Source: Microbulbifer sp. MKSA007
GTDB taxonomy: Bacteria > Pseudomonadota > Gammaproteobacteria > Pseudomonadales > Cellvibrionaceae
Direction: 5' to 3'
Assembly (NCBI GenBank): GCA_032615215.1
Contig: CP128433.1
Span: forward strand, 643,501-707,500
DNA: 64,000 nucleotides
The translations under genes and the position numbers were made by a program. The notes under the pieces are model-generated. The model saw only the letters and a list, made by a program, of their open reading frames with translations, ran no database searches and was not told the DNA's origin. The first letter of the stretch is position 1. Each line of letters starts with the position of its first letter. Of this stretch, positions 32,290-42,214 are shown piece by piece.

Positions 32290-33861
32290 TTAGTGGCGGA
32301 AGTGGCGCATACCGGTAAATACCATGGCCATATTGTGCTCGTCCGCTGCGGCGATCACTTCTTCATCGCGCATGGAGCCGCCGGGCTGGATGACCGCCTG
32401 GATTCCTACAGCGGCAGCATTATCGATGCCGTCGCGGAAGGGGAAGAAGGCATCGGAAGCCATAACGGATCCTGCAACGGCGAGGCCGGCGTGCTCGGCC
32501 TTGATCGCGGCGATACGCGCGGAGTTTACGCGGCTCATCTGGCCTGCGCCTACGCCCACAGTGCGACCGTCTTTGCCGTATACGATGGCATTGGATTTTA
32601 CGAACTTGGCCACTTTCCAGGTAAACAGCAGATCGCGGATTTCCTCTTCAGTGGGCTGGCGCTTGGAGACCACTTTCAGGTCGGCAGCGGTGATCAGGCC
32701 GTCGTCGCGGTCCTGAACCAGCAGGCCGCCATTGACGCGCTTGTAGTCCAGCGCCGGGGTGCGCTCGCTGCTCCACTGGCCGCATACCAGCAGGCGCAGG
32801 TTCTTCTTCTCGGCAACGGCCTGTTTGACCTCTTCGGAGACTGACGGTGCGATGATGACTTCAACAAACTGTCGCTCGACGATAGCGCGGGCAGTGGCGC
32901 CATCGAGTTCCCGGTTGAAGGCGATGATACCGCCAAAGGCGGATTCGCTGTCGGTAGCGAAAGCCAGGTCGTAGGCCGTGCGAATATCTTCAGCGATCGC
33001 CACACCACAGGGGTTGGCGTGTTTAACGATCACGCAGGCGGGTTGCTCGAAGGACTTAACGCACTCCAGTGCGGCATCGGTATCGGCGATATTGTTGTAG
33101 GACAGCTCTTTGCCCTGCAGCTGGGTGGCAGTGGAAATACTGGCCTCAGCTGGGTTGGCTTCGGTATAGAAAGCGGATTTCTGGTGCGGGTTCTCACCGT
33201 AGCGTAGATCCAGTTTCTTGATAAATTGGCTGTTGTAGGTGCGCGGGAACAGCTGCTTTTCTTCGCCTTTAATGGCGCCCAGGTAATTGGCAATAGCGCC
33301 GTCGTAGCCCGCAGTGTGTTCGAAGGCTTTTACCGCCAGATCAAAGCGGCTGACGTGGCTCAGGGCACCATCGTTAGCTTTCATCTCCTCGATGATCTTG
33401 CCGTAATCGCTGGCATTGACCACGATAGTGACATCTTTGTGGTTCTTGGCGGCAGCGCGAACCATGGTAGGGCCGCCGATATCGATGTTCTCGATAGCGT
33501 CTTCGAGGGAACAGTCGGGCTTGGCAACGGTTTGAGCGAAGGGGTAGAGGTTAACCACCACCATATCGATCGGGGTGATACCGTGCTCGCCCATGATGGC
33601 ATCATCGGTACCACGGCGCCCCAGAATGCCACCGTGTACTTTCGGGTGCAGAGTTTTGACACGGCCGTCCATCATTTCGGGGAAGCCGGTGTAGTCGGAA
33701 ACTTCTACCACGGGAATACCCGCTTCCTTGAGCTGGCGGTGGGTTCCGCCGGTGGAAAGAATCTCAACCCCCATTGCGGAGAGCTGTTGAGCGAACTCTA
33801 CAATGCCACTCTTGTCAGAGACACTAATTAGAGCGCGGCGGATGGAAACCTTGTCTGTCAT
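32290..33861 (-). CDS. purH: Bifunctional AICAR transformylase/IMP cyclohydrolase
   Basis: 523 aa; catalyses the last two steps of IMP synthesis. The N-terminal MGS-like cyclohydrolase domain has ALISVSDKSGIVEFAQQL and TGGTHRQLKEAG; the C-terminal transformylase has DLRYGENPHQKSAFY, VKHANPCGVA and the end FTGMRHFRH. ATG 33861 fits the family N-terminus (MTDKVSIRRALISVSDKSG); an in-frame codon at 33984 would add 41 unlike residues across the fis terminator. It is preceded by dusB-fis, the common gammaproteobacterial order. Confidence 0.96.
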   Translation of the reverse strand: MTDKVSIRRALISVSDKSGIVEFAQQLSAMGVEILSTGGTHRQLKEAGIPVVEVSDYTGFPEMMDGRVKTLHPKVHGGILGRRGTDDAIMGEHGITPIDMVVVNLYPFAQTVAKPDCSLEDAIENIDIGGPTMVRAAAKNHKDVTIVVNASDYGKIIEEMKANDGALSHVSRFDLAVKAFEHTAGYDGAIANYLGAIKGEEKQLFPRTYNSQFIKKLDLRYGENPHQKSAFYTEANPAEASISTATQLQGKELSYNNIADTDAALECVKSFEQPACVIVKHANPCGVAIAEDIRTAYDLAFATDSESAFGGIIAFNRELDGATARAIVERQFVEVIIAPSVSEEVKQAVAEKKNLRLLVCGQWSSERTPALDYKRVNGGLLVQDRDDGLITAADLKVVSKRQPTEEEIRDLLFTWKVAKFVKSNAIVYGKDGRTVGVGAGQMSRVNSARIAAIKAEHAGLAVAGSVMASDAFFPFRDGIDNAAAVGIQAVIQPGGSMRDEEVIAAADEHNMAMVFTGMRHFRH

Positions 33862-33952
33862 TGCACTTGATCCAACTGGTTTTCGAAAAGGATGTTTAAA
33901 GGGTTTTAGCGGTTGTCCACTGTGGCAACAAAAACGCTGCCGGGAAAATAGC

Positions 33953-33982
33953 GAAGGGGGATGAGTTACCTCATCCCCCTTC
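33953..33982 (-). terminator. Hairpin terminator between fis and purH
   Basis: GAAGGGGGATGAG (33953-33965) and CTCATCCCCCTTC (33970-33982) form a perfect 13-bp stem with a TTAC loop, 22 bp after the fis stop. On the minus strand only a short TATTTT follows, so termination may be partial and some read-through into purH is possible. Confidence 0.75.
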
Positions 33983-34004
33983 AAAATTTCGCTCGGTGGG
34001 AAGC

Positions 34005-34313
34005 TTACAGCAGGCCGTAGCGCTTCAGCTTCTTGCGCAGGGTGCCACGGTTGAGACCCAGTAATTGCGCGGCGCGGGTCTGGTTGTGGCGGGTGTATTT
34101 CATCACCACTTCGAGCATGGGCGCTTCGATCTCCGACAGCACCATGTCGTAGACATCGGTTACCATCTGGCCATCCAGGTGGCGGAAGTAGTTCTCCATT
34201 GCGTGCTCGACGGCATCGCGCAGGGACTGCTGCTGTGGCTGTGCCAGTTGAGTCTGTCCCCTGGAGGATACTTCTTCATTGCCAGTATCCGGAATTAATA
34301 CTTCGTTGTTCAT
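34005..34313 (-). CDS. fis: DNA-binding protein Fis
   Basis: 102 aa nucleoid protein that bends DNA and activates rRNA promoters during rapid growth. The C-terminal HTH NQTRAAQLLGLNRGTLRKKLKRYGLL is almost the consensus; the middle has the dimer helices (VYDMVLSEIEAPMLEVVMKYT). The N-terminus is longer and more variable than in enterobacteria. Its start overlaps the dusB stop by 4 bp, the classic dusB-fis operon. Confidence 0.97.
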   Translation of the reverse strand: MNNEVLIPDTGNEEVSSRGQTQLAQPQQQSLRDAVEHAMENYFRHLDGQMVTDVYDMVLSEIEAPMLEVVMKYTRHNQTRAAQLLGLNRGTLRKKLKRYGLL

Positions 34314-35302
34314 GCCGCTTGTGCCCCTCTCGTTATTCGGCGTTCAAACCACTCGTGAACGCTGGCATGTTGTACTTCTGCACTCTCTATTTGGAAAAAG
34401 GTCTTGCGGAAGGACTCGCTATCCGCGAGCGTCTTCAAGTACCAGCCCACATGTTTGCGAGCGATACGGACCCCCATCACTTCACCGTAGAATCGGTGTA
34501 GTTCGCCCAAATGGGCGAGCAAAATATTCCTGACTTCATCCAATGTCGGTTCGGGTAGCCGCTCGCCAGTGGCGAGATAGTGGGCTATTTCCCGAAAAAT
34601 CCATGGTCGTCCCTGTGCTGCACGGCCAATCATGACCGCCGATGCGCCAGTGTAATCGAGCACCTCTCGGGCTCTCTCAGCACTGCAGATGTCGCCATTG
34701 GCAAAAACCGGGATTTTTACCCTGGATACAATTTCGGCAATGGTATCGAATTCAGCCTGTCCGTGGTAGCCACAGGCGCGAGTGCGACCGTGAACCGCCA
34801 GTGCAGCGACCCCGGAATCCTCGGCCATTTTGGCTACAGTGACGCCATTGCGGGAATCCGGGCACCAGCCGGTGCGGATCTTTAGCGTCACCGGGACGGA
34901 AACAGACTGGACCACGGCTTGAAGAATATCCGCTACCAGCTTTTCATCCCGCAGCAGGGCGGAGCCCGCTGCTTTCTTACACACCTTTTTTGCCGGGCAA
35001 CCCATATTAATATCGATGATTTGCGCGCCGCGACGAGCATTCTCCCGAGCGGCTTCCGCCATCATCTCAGGATCACCGCCGGCGATCTGCACCGATATGG
35101 GCGCCGCTTCGCCACCGTGATCCAGGCGCAAGCGGGACTTGCGGCTGTTCCACAGGCGAGTGTCCGAGGTCACCATCTCCGAAACCACCAATCCGGCGCC
35201 GAGTTCTCGGCACAGCTGGCGGAAGGGGCGGTCGGTGACACCGGCCATGGGCGCCAGAATTACCGGGTTGTCGATAATATAGGGGCCAATGGCAGTAGAC
35301 AC
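34310..35302 (-). CDS. dusB: tRNA-dihydrouridine synthase B
   Basis: 330 aa flavoenzyme that reduces uridines in the tRNA D-loop. The TIM barrel starts ILAPMAGVTDRPFRQLC (15-31), with catalytic Cys in INMGCPAKKVCKKAAGSALL (~98-117), VHGRTRACGYHGQAEF and ANGDICSAERAREVL for FMN and phosphate binding, and MIGRAAQGRPWIF. It is first in the dusB-fis operon; co-transcription places fis under the dusB promoter. Confidence 0.96.
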   Translation of the reverse strand: MSTAIGPYIIDNPVILAPMAGVTDRPFRQLCRELGAGLVVSEMVTSDTRLWNSRKSRLRLDHGGEAAPISVQIAGGDPEMMAEAARENARRGAQIIDINMGCPAKKVCKKAAGSALLRDEKLVADILQAVVQSVSVPVTLKIRTGWCPDSRNGVTVAKMAEDSGVAALAVHGRTRACGYHGQAEFDTIAEIVSRVKIPVFANGDICSAERAREVLDYTGASAVMIGRAAQGRPWIFREIAHYLATGERLPEPTLDEVRNILLAHLGELHRFYGEVMGVRIARKHVGWYLKTLADSESFRKTFFQIESAEVQHASVHEWFERRITRGAQAA

Positions 35303-35507
35303 GGTAGCTCCATTTGGGCTGTAGGAAGGGCAATCTGTGCCCCGGCAAAACAGCCGCCTATGATAGCGGCTGGCCCGTTAATGGCAAAGCGAAAAAGCGG
35401 GCAATTTGATCGAACACTGTTCATTTAGCCTGCTGAATGCGCAGGTTTGGTTGTTTATGGCGCCAAATCCCCTTTGCTAAAAACTTGGCCGGGGTGCTTG
35501 TGTGCGC

Positions 35508-36743
35508 TCAGTGAGTGATGTTCAACTCGTAGTTTACCGCTTCTGCACCGGGGTCAACCACCTCAATCGCGATATGAATGGGGCTGTCCTGGGGCATTAG
35601 TTTGCGTCCGGCCAACTCCCCCTGTAGGTACTCGTTCGGGGTAAACCGGCGACTGGCCACAGCCTTGTCCTTCAGGTCGCTGAAGTTCAGCAACAGGTTG
35701 GGGAAGGGTTGTGCGTAGGGGGCGGTATTTAGCAGCACTGCATCCACTACCAGGGCGCCCTGCAGCTGCGGGTGGGTACGCACCATTAAGTTTGTGGCCT
35801 GGATCGCCCGGGTATCTTTTAGTTGAGGTAAGGTGCAGCCGAATAGTGGGCAGGCGGCAGCATAGAAGTCGCGCCAGGGTTGTTTGCGGCTGAGGCTATC
35901 GAACTGGAAGTATGCAACCTGAATCACTATGCCGAGGATCGATAGGGGAATCAATGCGCGCCATAGCCAGGGAGAGGCGGTGCGTTTCTTTTTGGGGACT
36001 CCCCACGACATCTCCACAGGCGCGGGCTGGATGGCTGAGATCAATTGCTCCCGCTGCGGCTCTTCAGCAGTGGTAGATTCGCCACCGAAGTAAGGCTCCT
36101 GGCGGCTTTCCTCAGTGGGGGGAGGTGTATCTACAGACTCGGTTGATACTGCAGGCTCATTGTTGTCCCAAGACGATTCCTCAGCGAGGGAGCTAGAAGT
36201 TTCAAACTCCGGTACTTCAGGTTGGCCGTTGTACTCGGGCGAAGGGTCAGAATCAAAATCAGGAAGTTCTTCCCAGTCCGGCTTGAGGATTTTATCCAGG
36301 TCCTCTTCGGGTTCCGCTTCCTCTTCGGTGTGAGATGCTTCCAGCTCCTGCCACTCATGGTCGCCAAAGGCGTCACCAATTAATTCCTGCGCTGCTGCAC
36401 TATATTCTTTTGGTTCAGATTTGGGCGCGCTGTCAGGTGCCCCCTCATTGGTTGCACTCTCCCGACCGGCAGTTTGATCTACAGCTGGTGGAGATGGCGG
36501 GGTGGCGGGTTCGTCCTCGTCGAGCTCGATATCGTCGTGGATCAGGAAGTCATCGTCTTCCAGCAAAGCCTCCAAATCATTGCGGCTCTCGCTATCACTT
36601 TCTGAGAAAACGATATTTTCGTCTGCGCGAAACACCTGCAGGCAAGACCCACAGCGAACGGCGCCGCGGGCAGCGCGCAGTTGCTGGTCATTAATATGAA
36701 ATGATGTGCTGCAATGAGGGCAGCGGGTTACCAGTTGAGACAT
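35508..36743 (-). CDS. MJ0042-type zinc-ribbon and DUF3426 membrane protein
   Basis: 411 aa. Residues 1-37 form a zinc ribbon with Cys8, Cys11, Cys31 and Cys34 (TRCPHCSTSFHIN and VRCGSCLQVFR). Residues ~45-240 are very acidic, rich in Asp, Glu, Ser and Pro, and likely disordered. One membrane helix lies at ~258-280 and the DUF3426 domain follows at ~290-410, probably periplasmic. Function unknown. It is found between prmA and dusB in pseudomonads and their relatives, so the position supports the call but does not tell the role. Confidence 0.88.
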   Translation of the reverse strand: MSQLVTRCPHCSTSFHINDQQLRAARGAVRCGSCLQVFRADENIVFSESDSESRNDLEALLEDDDFLIHDDIELDEDEPATPPSPPAVDQTAGRESATNEGAPDSAPKSEPKEYSAAAQELIGDAFGDHEWQELEASHTEEEAEPEEDLDKILKPDWEELPDFDSDPSPEYNGQPEVPEFETSSSLAEESSWDNNEPAVSTESVDTPPPTEESRQEPYFGGESTTAEEPQREQLISAIQPAPVEMSWGVPKKKRTASPWLWRALIPLSILGIVIQVAYFQFDSLSRKQPWRDFYAAACPLFGCTLPQLKDTRAIQATNLMVRTHPQLQGALVVDAVLLNTAPYAQPFPNLLLNFSDLKDKAVASRRFTPNEYLQGELAGRKLMPQDSPIHIAIEVVDPGAEAVNYELNITH

Positions 36744-36818
36744 TCGACTAGAGCGCAGTTTATTTAGCAGCCAAGTTTATCAGCCCAAAGGGGTCCCGCG
36801 TAGTGCTGGGGAGCGCAT

Positions 36819-37700
36819 TTAGCGCACCCGCTTGCCTGTCAGTCTGACCCATCCCTCGTGTTCGCCGTCAGGATCGAACTCAATCCATTCGCTGTAAGCA
36901 TTTTTCACCTGCTCTGCCTGGGAACTGAGGATGCCGGACAGACAGATTTTTCCGCCCAATTGAGTGAGCTGTATCAGTTGAGGGGCGAGTTCTACAAGGG
37001 GACCGGCGAGGATATTGGCCAACATAACATCGGCGGCTTCGCTCGGCATTTGTTCTGGCAGGTAGACCGGGAAGCGCTCGGGGTTTATGCCGTTGCGCTG
37101 GGCATTGTCGCGGCTGGCGAGCAATGCCTGGGGATCGATATCGGTGCCGAGAACTCGCTCTGCTCCCAGTAGTAGTGCGCTAATTCCCAGAATGCCCGAG
37201 CCGCAACCGAAGTCGATGGCACTCTTACCTGCGAGTTCCTGCTGCGCCAACCATTGCAGACATAGGAAAGTAGTTGGGTGCGTGCCAGTGCCGAAGGCAA
37301 GGCCCGGATCGAGCAGCAGGTTCACGGCGTCTGGCTGTGGTGGTTCACACCAGCTGGGGCAGATCCATAAATTGGGGCCGCACTGGATGGGTTTGTAGTG
37401 GGTCATCCACTCTCGCTCCCAATCCTTGTCCTCAAGTTGCTCCCAGCGGGCATTGGGCAACATTTCGCATAGGAAGGAAGCTGCTTTTGCCTCGGTAACT
37501 GAGGTATCCACTTCCGCATCGAACAACCCGGTAACCCGTGTTTGCTCCCATAGGGGCACCTCTCCGAGCCCGGGTTCAAGGATCGGTTGGTCAGCGTTGT
37601 CTTGCAGGGTGACAGATACGGCACCGGCAAAAAGCAGTGCGTCTTCGATTTTTTCCGCGTGATCACGGTCGGTGTCCACGCGGAGTTGTAGCCAGGGCAT
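36819..37700 (-). CDS. prmA: Ribosomal protein L11 methyltransferase
   Basis: 293 aa. It trimethylates several residues of ribosomal protein L11 with SAM. The N-terminal substrate-binding domain (PWLQLRVDTDRDHAEKIEDALL) is followed by the methyltransferase fold: LLLDPGLAFGTGTHPTTFLCLQWL (~130-153), DFGCGSGILGISALLLGA (~163-180), GTDIDPQAL and LANILAGPL, the latter being the NxxxxP-like catalytic loop. It lies downstream of accC on the same strand with a 150-bp gap that contains a CTTGCCA/TGGCAAG stem. Confidence 0.95.
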   Translation of the reverse strand: MPWLQLRVDTDRDHAEKIEDALLFAGAVSVTLQDNADQPILEPGLGEVPLWEQTRVTGLFDAEVDTSVTEAKAASFLCEMLPNARWEQLEDKDWEREWMTHYKPIQCGPNLWICPSWCEPPQPDAVNLLLDPGLAFGTGTHPTTFLCLQWLAQQELAGKSAIDFGCGSGILGISALLLGAERVLGTDIDPQALLASRDNAQRNGINPERFPVYLPEQMPSEAADVMLANILAGPLVELAPQLIQLTQLGGKICLSGILSSQAEQVKNAYSEWIEFDPDGEHEGWVRLTGKRVR

Positions 37701-37850
37701 AATTATTCCGGAATTGTTATAGCGATGTTTACGGCATTGTTGCGGCCGGGCCGCACTCAGATAACGACGCTTGCCACGCCATCCATGGCAAGGTTCAGTG
37801 TCGTTTTGTTTGCCGCAATTCTCGCTAACTTTGCCCCGGCTGGCGAGCGC

Positions 37851-39191
37851 TTAAAGACCTAACTTCTTCTCCAGGTAGTGGATATTGACCCCACCCTTGG
37901 CAAAGTTTTCATCTCGTACCAACTCTTCCTGTAGGGGAATATTGGTTTTGATGCCGTCCACTACCAGCTCCGACAGGGCCACACGCATACGCGCCAACGC
38001 GGTTTCACGATCTTCCGCATGGGTGATCAGCTTGGCGATCATGGAATCGTAGTTGGGGGGTACCGAGTATCCGGAGTAGAGATGGGAGTCGACCCGCACA
38101 CCCAGGCCGCCAGGCATATGGAAGTTGTTTACCTTGCCGGGGCTGGGGAAGAAGGTCTGTGGGTCTTCGGCATTGATACGGCACTCAAAGGCGTGACCTT
38201 TGATTACGATATCTTCCTGCTTCAGGGATAGCTTCTCACCGGCACAAACCCGAATCTGCTCCTTGATCAGGTCGACGCCGGTTACCATTTCGGTAACGGG
38301 GTGCTCCACCTGGATACGGGTGTTCATTTCGATAAAGTAGAAGCGCTCATTTTCATACAGGAATTCAAAAGTACCCGCGCCGCGATAGCCGATATCGATA
38401 CAGGCTTGTACACAGGACTCATGTACCTGCTCGCGTACCTCATCGGGAATGCCCGGAGCTGGGGCTTCTTCCAAAACTTTTTGATGGCGGCGCTGCAGGG
38501 AGCAGTCGCGATCGCCCAGATGGATGGCGTTGCCCTGGCCATCGGCCATTACCTGGATCTCAACATGGCGGGGATTCTGCAGGAATTTTTCCATGTAGAC
38601 GGTGCCGTCACCGAAGGCCGCCTGGGCTTCGGACTTGGTCACGGCAATCGCGTTCACCAGTTCCTCTTCCCTTTCTACTACGCGCATGCCGCGACCACCG
38701 CCACCGGCGGCAGCTTTAATAATGACCGGATAACCGATGCTGCGGCCGATCTCCATGCAGCGTTCGCTATTATCGGGCAGCGGGCCGTCAGAGCCTGGAA
38801 CGGTGGGAACGCCAGCCTTTTTCATGGCGGCAATTGCAGACACCTTGTCCCCCATCAGGCGGATCACATCCGGGTCAGGGCCAATAAAGGTAAAGCCGCT
38901 CTTTTGCACCTGCTCGGCGAAGTCCGCGTTCTCTGCGAGAAAGCCATAGCCGGGGTGCACGGCTACTGCGTCGGTGATTTCCATGGCGGAGATCAGGGCC
39001 GGCACATTTAGGTAGCTCTGCGGGGATGGGTTGGGGCCGATACATACAGATTCGTCGGCCAGGCGTACATGCTTGAGATTGCGGTCTACCAAAGAGTGCA
39101 CCGCCACAGTGGCGATGCCCATCTCTTTACAGGCGCGCAAAATCCGCAAGGCGATTTCGCCGCGGTTGGCGATTAGGATTTTGTCGAACAT
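37851..39191 (-). CDS. accC: Biotin carboxylase subunit of acetyl-CoA carboxylase
   Basis: 446 aa ATP-grasp enzyme that carboxylates the biotin on AccB in the first committed step of fatty acid synthesis. Motifs: MFDKILIANRGEIALRILRAC (start), VHPGYGFLAENADF, the glycine-rich IKAAAGGGGRGMRVV (~159-173), EKFLQNPRHVEIQVMAD, and EMNTRIQVEHPVTE (~288-301). It lies 15 bp after accB, and aroQ-accB-accC form one operon. Confidence 0.97.
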   Translation of the reverse strand: MFDKILIANRGEIALRILRACKEMGIATVAVHSLVDRNLKHVRLADESVCIGPNPSPQSYLNVPALISAMEITDAVAVHPGYGFLAENADFAEQVQKSGFTFIGPDPDVIRLMGDKVSAIAAMKKAGVPTVPGSDGPLPDNSERCMEIGRSIGYPVIIKAAAGGGGRGMRVVEREEELVNAIAVTKSEAQAAFGDGTVYMEKFLQNPRHVEIQVMADGQGNAIHLGDRDCSLQRRHQKVLEEAPAPGIPDEVREQVHESCVQACIDIGYRGAGTFEFLYENERFYFIEMNTRIQVEHPVTEMVTGVDLIKEQIRVCAGEKLSLKQEDIVIKGHAFECRINAEDPQTFFPSPGKVNNFHMPGGLGVRVDSHLYSGYSVPPNYDSMIAKLITHAEDRETALARMRVALSELVVDGIKTNIPLQEELVRDENFAKGGVNIHYLEKKLGL

Positions 39192-39206
39192 TGTGACTTA
39201 CCCCAC

Positions 39207-39674
39207 TCAGACGATGGTCACGAGGGGCTGGTCAAACTCAACCGGTTGGCCGTCTTCCAGCAGGATCGACTCAATGGTACCGGCCTTGTCGGCTTCGATC
39301 TGGTTCATCATTTTCATCGCTTCGACGATGCACACAACATCGCCAACTTTGACCTGCTGGCCCACTTTCACGAAGGCCTCGGCGCCAGGGCTGGGGGCAG
39401 CGTAATAGGTGCCTACCATCGGGGATTTTACCGCGTGTCCGCTGATAGCCGGCTTGGACTCTTTTTCAGCTGGGGCAGCAGGAGCGCTGGGCGCCGGAGC
39501 AGCGGGGGCGGCAACCGGTGCGGGAGGCGCGCTGTAAATCGGTGCAACGGGTTGGGCTGCGCTGCTGACGCCGCGACTGATGCGCACGGACTCTTCGCCT
39601 TCTTTGATTTCCAGCTCGCCGATATCCGATTCTTCGAGCAGCTCAATCAATTTTTTAATTTTGCGGATATCCAT
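39207..39674 (-). CDS. accB: Biotin carboxyl carrier protein of acetyl-CoA carboxylase
   Basis: 155 aa. The C-terminal biotinyl domain (from ~81) carries the biotin site EAMKMMNQIE with Lys121 and the thumb-like segment TYYAAPSPGAEAFVKVGQ. The N-terminal domain (IKKLIELLEESDIGELEIKEG) binds AccC, and a Pro/Ala-rich linker at ~41-70 joins the two. ATG 39674. Confidence 0.97.
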   Translation of the reverse strand: MDIRKIKKLIELLEESDIGELEIKEGEESVRISRGVSSAAQPVAPIYSAPPAPVAAPAAPAPSAPAAPAEKESKPAISGHAVKSPMVGTYYAAPSPGAEAFVKVGQQVKVGDVVCIVEAMKMMNQIEADKAGTIESILLEDGQPVEFDQPLVTIV

Positions 39675-39696
39675 AGTTATTTACTCGCAGTTTGAT

Positions 39697-40152
39697 TCAT
39701 TGTTGTGCAGGTGTGGCATCCAGTTGGTGGATGGCTGCCTGTAAGGCCAGGGTGTAGCTGTTGGCGCCAAAGCCACAGATTACGCCGCAGGCCAGATCTG
39801 AAAGATAGGAATGGTGTCGGAAAGCTTCCCTGGCGTGGGGATTGGACAGGTGAAGCTCAATAAACGGGATGGCAACGGCTGCCAGGGCATCGCGCAAGGC
39901 GACACTGGTATGGGTGAACGCAGCGGGATTGATCACGATAAAGTCGACCCCACTGGTCGCCGCCAAGTGGATTCGTTCGAGCAGGGCTGATTCACTATTG
40001 CTCTGCAGGACTTCCAGTTCGTGGCCGGCGGCGTCGCACTGGCGCTCGGCGGCTTCATTGATATCCGCCAGGGTGGTAGACCCGTAGATGTGCGGTTCGC
40101 GACTGCCTAAAAGATTTAGGTTGGGGCCGTGAAGGAGAAGAAGTTTAGCCAT
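39697..40152 (-). CDS. aroQ: Type II 3-dehydroquinate dehydratase
   Basis: 151 aa dodecameric shikimate pathway enzyme. The N-terminus MAKLLLLHGPNLNLLGSREP is diagnostic; later INPAAFTHTSVALRDAL (Asn and His substrate contacts) and IELHLSNPHAREAFRHHS complete the active site. ATG 40152 (AGGG upstream) was chosen over 40185, which adds 11 non-conserved residues. It is the first gene of aroQ-accB-accC. A small dyad, AACCCA-7-TGGGTT, lies at 40179-40197 in its upstream region. Confidence 0.95.
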   Translation of the reverse strand: MAKLLLLHGPNLNLLGSREPHIYGSTTLADINEAAERQCDAAGHELEVLQSNSESALLERIHLAATSGVDFIVINPAAFTHTSVALRDALAAVAIPFIELHLSNPHAREAFRHHSYLSDLACGVICGFGANSYTLALQAAIHQLDATPAQQ

Positions 40153-40411
40153 AATTCGCCCTGAAGAAAGTTGCCGAAAACCCATATAAAGTGGGTTAAA
40201 ATTGGCTATCTTGCGGGCAAACTCGAAATTTCGGCCTAGCTGCCCGAACTCATTAACCGAGTCTGCCGCAAAAGTGACTCCCTGTCCATGCCAGACTCGG
40301 AGTTTATCGAAGTTAGCAGCAGTTCGGCGATATTGGGCAAAAAATTAGTTCAAAATATCCGGGCTGTGGCCTGTTTACCTTGGGTTATTGGCTACAAAGG
40401 CGTCAAAAACT

Positions 40412-42214
40412 TTACTGAGTCACCCCAGTGCTCAAAGGGGAGTCCACAGCGTTCTCCAATTCCTGTAGTAAATCATCTTGAGAAAGTATTTGCGGCAGTA
40501 TTTTTGCGTCGCCCCCATCGGCGGGATAGAGGAGATACAGCGGCACACTGGTACGCCCGTATTTGGCCAATAATTCGCTGATTCGCGGATCCTGGTTGGT
40601 CCAATCTCCTTTCAGCGCGACCACGTTGAGGCGCTCCAAAGCATCACTGACCTCGGTGCTCGACAGCACAGCTTTCTCATTCATCAGGCAGGTGATGCAC
40701 CAGGCCGCGGTCATATTGGCCAGAACTGCACGCCCCTCACTGCGCGCAGTCTCCAGTCTCTCTGCCGAATAGGGCTCCCAGTAATCGCTGCTGGACAATT
40801 GTTCGGACTGATTGATGGTTTTCAGTTGCGGAAGTAGAAAAACCGCCAAGGCCAGGGAGGCCAGGGCCAGGGAACCGCGCAGCCAGTGCCATTGCGGACG
40901 CGGCCAAAGCCACAGGGCAAATGCAATGGCTACAGCACCAGCCAGTACCAGGGCAACCCCATCCCCCCCGGCTTGCCGGCCCAGAACCCACAGTAGCCAT
41001 ACCGCAGTGAGATACATCGGAAATGCCAACAGCTGCTTCAGGCGATCCATCCAGGGGCCGGGTTTGGGCAGCTTTTCCGCCAGAGCGGGGATATAGGTCA
41101 ACAACAGGAAGGGGGCCGCCATACCGGCGCCAAGGGCGGCAAAAACACTTAGCGCAATTAGCGCGGGCTGCGTAACAGCAAACCCCAGTGCGGAGCCCAT
41201 CAGCGGTGCAGTACAGGGGCTGGCCACCAGGGTTGCCAGCGCGCCGGATGCCACAGAGCCCGACAACCCCTGACGTTTATTCAGGTTGCCGCCAATACCC
41301 ATCAGGTTACTGCCGAGCTCGGTCATTCCGGACAGACTCAACCCCATGATAAAAAACAGGTAGGCGAGTGCTGCCACCAACCAGGGGGATTGAAGCTGGA
41401 AGCCCCAGCCGACAGCCTCTCCGCCGGCGCGAAGGGCGAGCATCACAGCGGCGATAGCCACAAAGCTCAAAACTACGCCCAGTGTATAAGCCCAGCCGTG
41501 GTGGTGCCTTTGGCTTGCATTTTGTGCCGCCTGGCTCACTGCTAGTAATTTAATCGACAGTACTGGGAAGACACAGGGCATCAGGTTCAGGATCAGGCCA
41601 CCGGCAAATGCGAGAAGCAGCGCCAGTGATAAGGTGACATTGCTATTGCCTGCGGCACCGCCAGCACTCGCTGGCGGAGTGGGTGCGCCTGTAATTAAGG
41701 CGCTGTCCTGCGGTTCTATATCCTGACTGGCAAAATCCACACTGTAGTATCGGGTCTGAGGTGGATAGCAAAGGCCGGCATCTGCGCAGCCTTGATAGTG
41801 GAGCTCCAGTTGGGTAGAACCGCTGGTTTCAGGGATTTCCAGGGCAAATTCGAGCTGGCCTCGGTAGACCTCAGTCTCTTTCTCGAAATAGTCGTCCCAA
41901 ATGACTTCACCGGTTGGCAGGTTCAGGGGGATGGGAGTTTTCTCACCATTATCGACCCTGTACAGCGCCAGTTTTTCGCGATAGAGGTAGTACTCTGGGG
42001 CAATCTGGAAGAGTGCACTGAGGCCGTTGGCATCAAAGAGCAGATCTTGCTGATAAGCTTCATCGACCGGCAGGAAAGTGTTTTCCTGGGCGCTGCTCAG
42101 CGAGGCAAAAGGGTTATCGGAATTCTGCGCTGTAGCTCCAATGCTGGTTGTGGCCAGCAGGATTGTCAGCAGAACGAGGAAATTTTTTCGGAAACTTTTG
42201 GTCATCACAGCCAT
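40412..42214 (-). CDS. dsbD: Thiol:disulfide interchange protein DsbD
   Basis: 600 aa. It carries electrons from cytoplasmic thioredoxin to periplasmic DsbC, CcmG and others. A signal peptide (~10-29) precedes the N-terminal immunoglobulin-like alpha domain with Cys143 and Cys149 (CADAGLC). Eight membrane helices follow (beta domain) with Cys214 (LMPCVFPVLS) and Cys334 (ASPCTAPLMG). The C-terminal thioredoxin-like gamma domain has Cys506 and Cys509 in AAWCITCLMNEK. All six functional cysteines are present. It is divergent from the lipoprotein-copper chaperone cluster, whose proteins need periplasmic thiol control. Confidence 0.95.
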   Translation of the reverse strand: MAVMTKSFRKNFLVLLTILLATTSIGATAQNSDNPFASLSSAQENTFLPVDEAYQQDLLFDANGLSALFQIAPEYYLYREKLALYRVDNGEKTPIPLNLPTGEVIWDDYFEKETEVYRGQLEFALEIPETSGSTQLELHYQGCADAGLCYPPQTRYYSVDFASQDIEPQDSALITGAPTPPASAGGAAGNSNVTLSLALLLAFAGGLILNLMPCVFPVLSIKLLAVSQAAQNASQRHHHGWAYTLGVVLSFVAIAAVMLALRAGGEAVGWGFQLQSPWLVAALAYLFFIMGLSLSGMTELGSNLMGIGGNLNKRQGLSGSVASGALATLVASPCTAPLMGSALGFAVTQPALIALSVFAALGAGMAAPFLLLTYIPALAEKLPKPGPWMDRLKQLLAFPMYLTAVWLLWVLGRQAGGDGVALVLAGAVAIAFALWLWPRPQWHWLRGSLALASLALAVFLLPQLKTINQSEQLSSSDYWEPYSAERLETARSEGRAVLANMTAAWCITCLMNEKAVLSSTEVSDALERLNVVALKGDWTNQDPRISELLAKYGRTSVPLYLLYPADGGDAKILPQILSQDDLLQELENAVDSPLSTGVTQ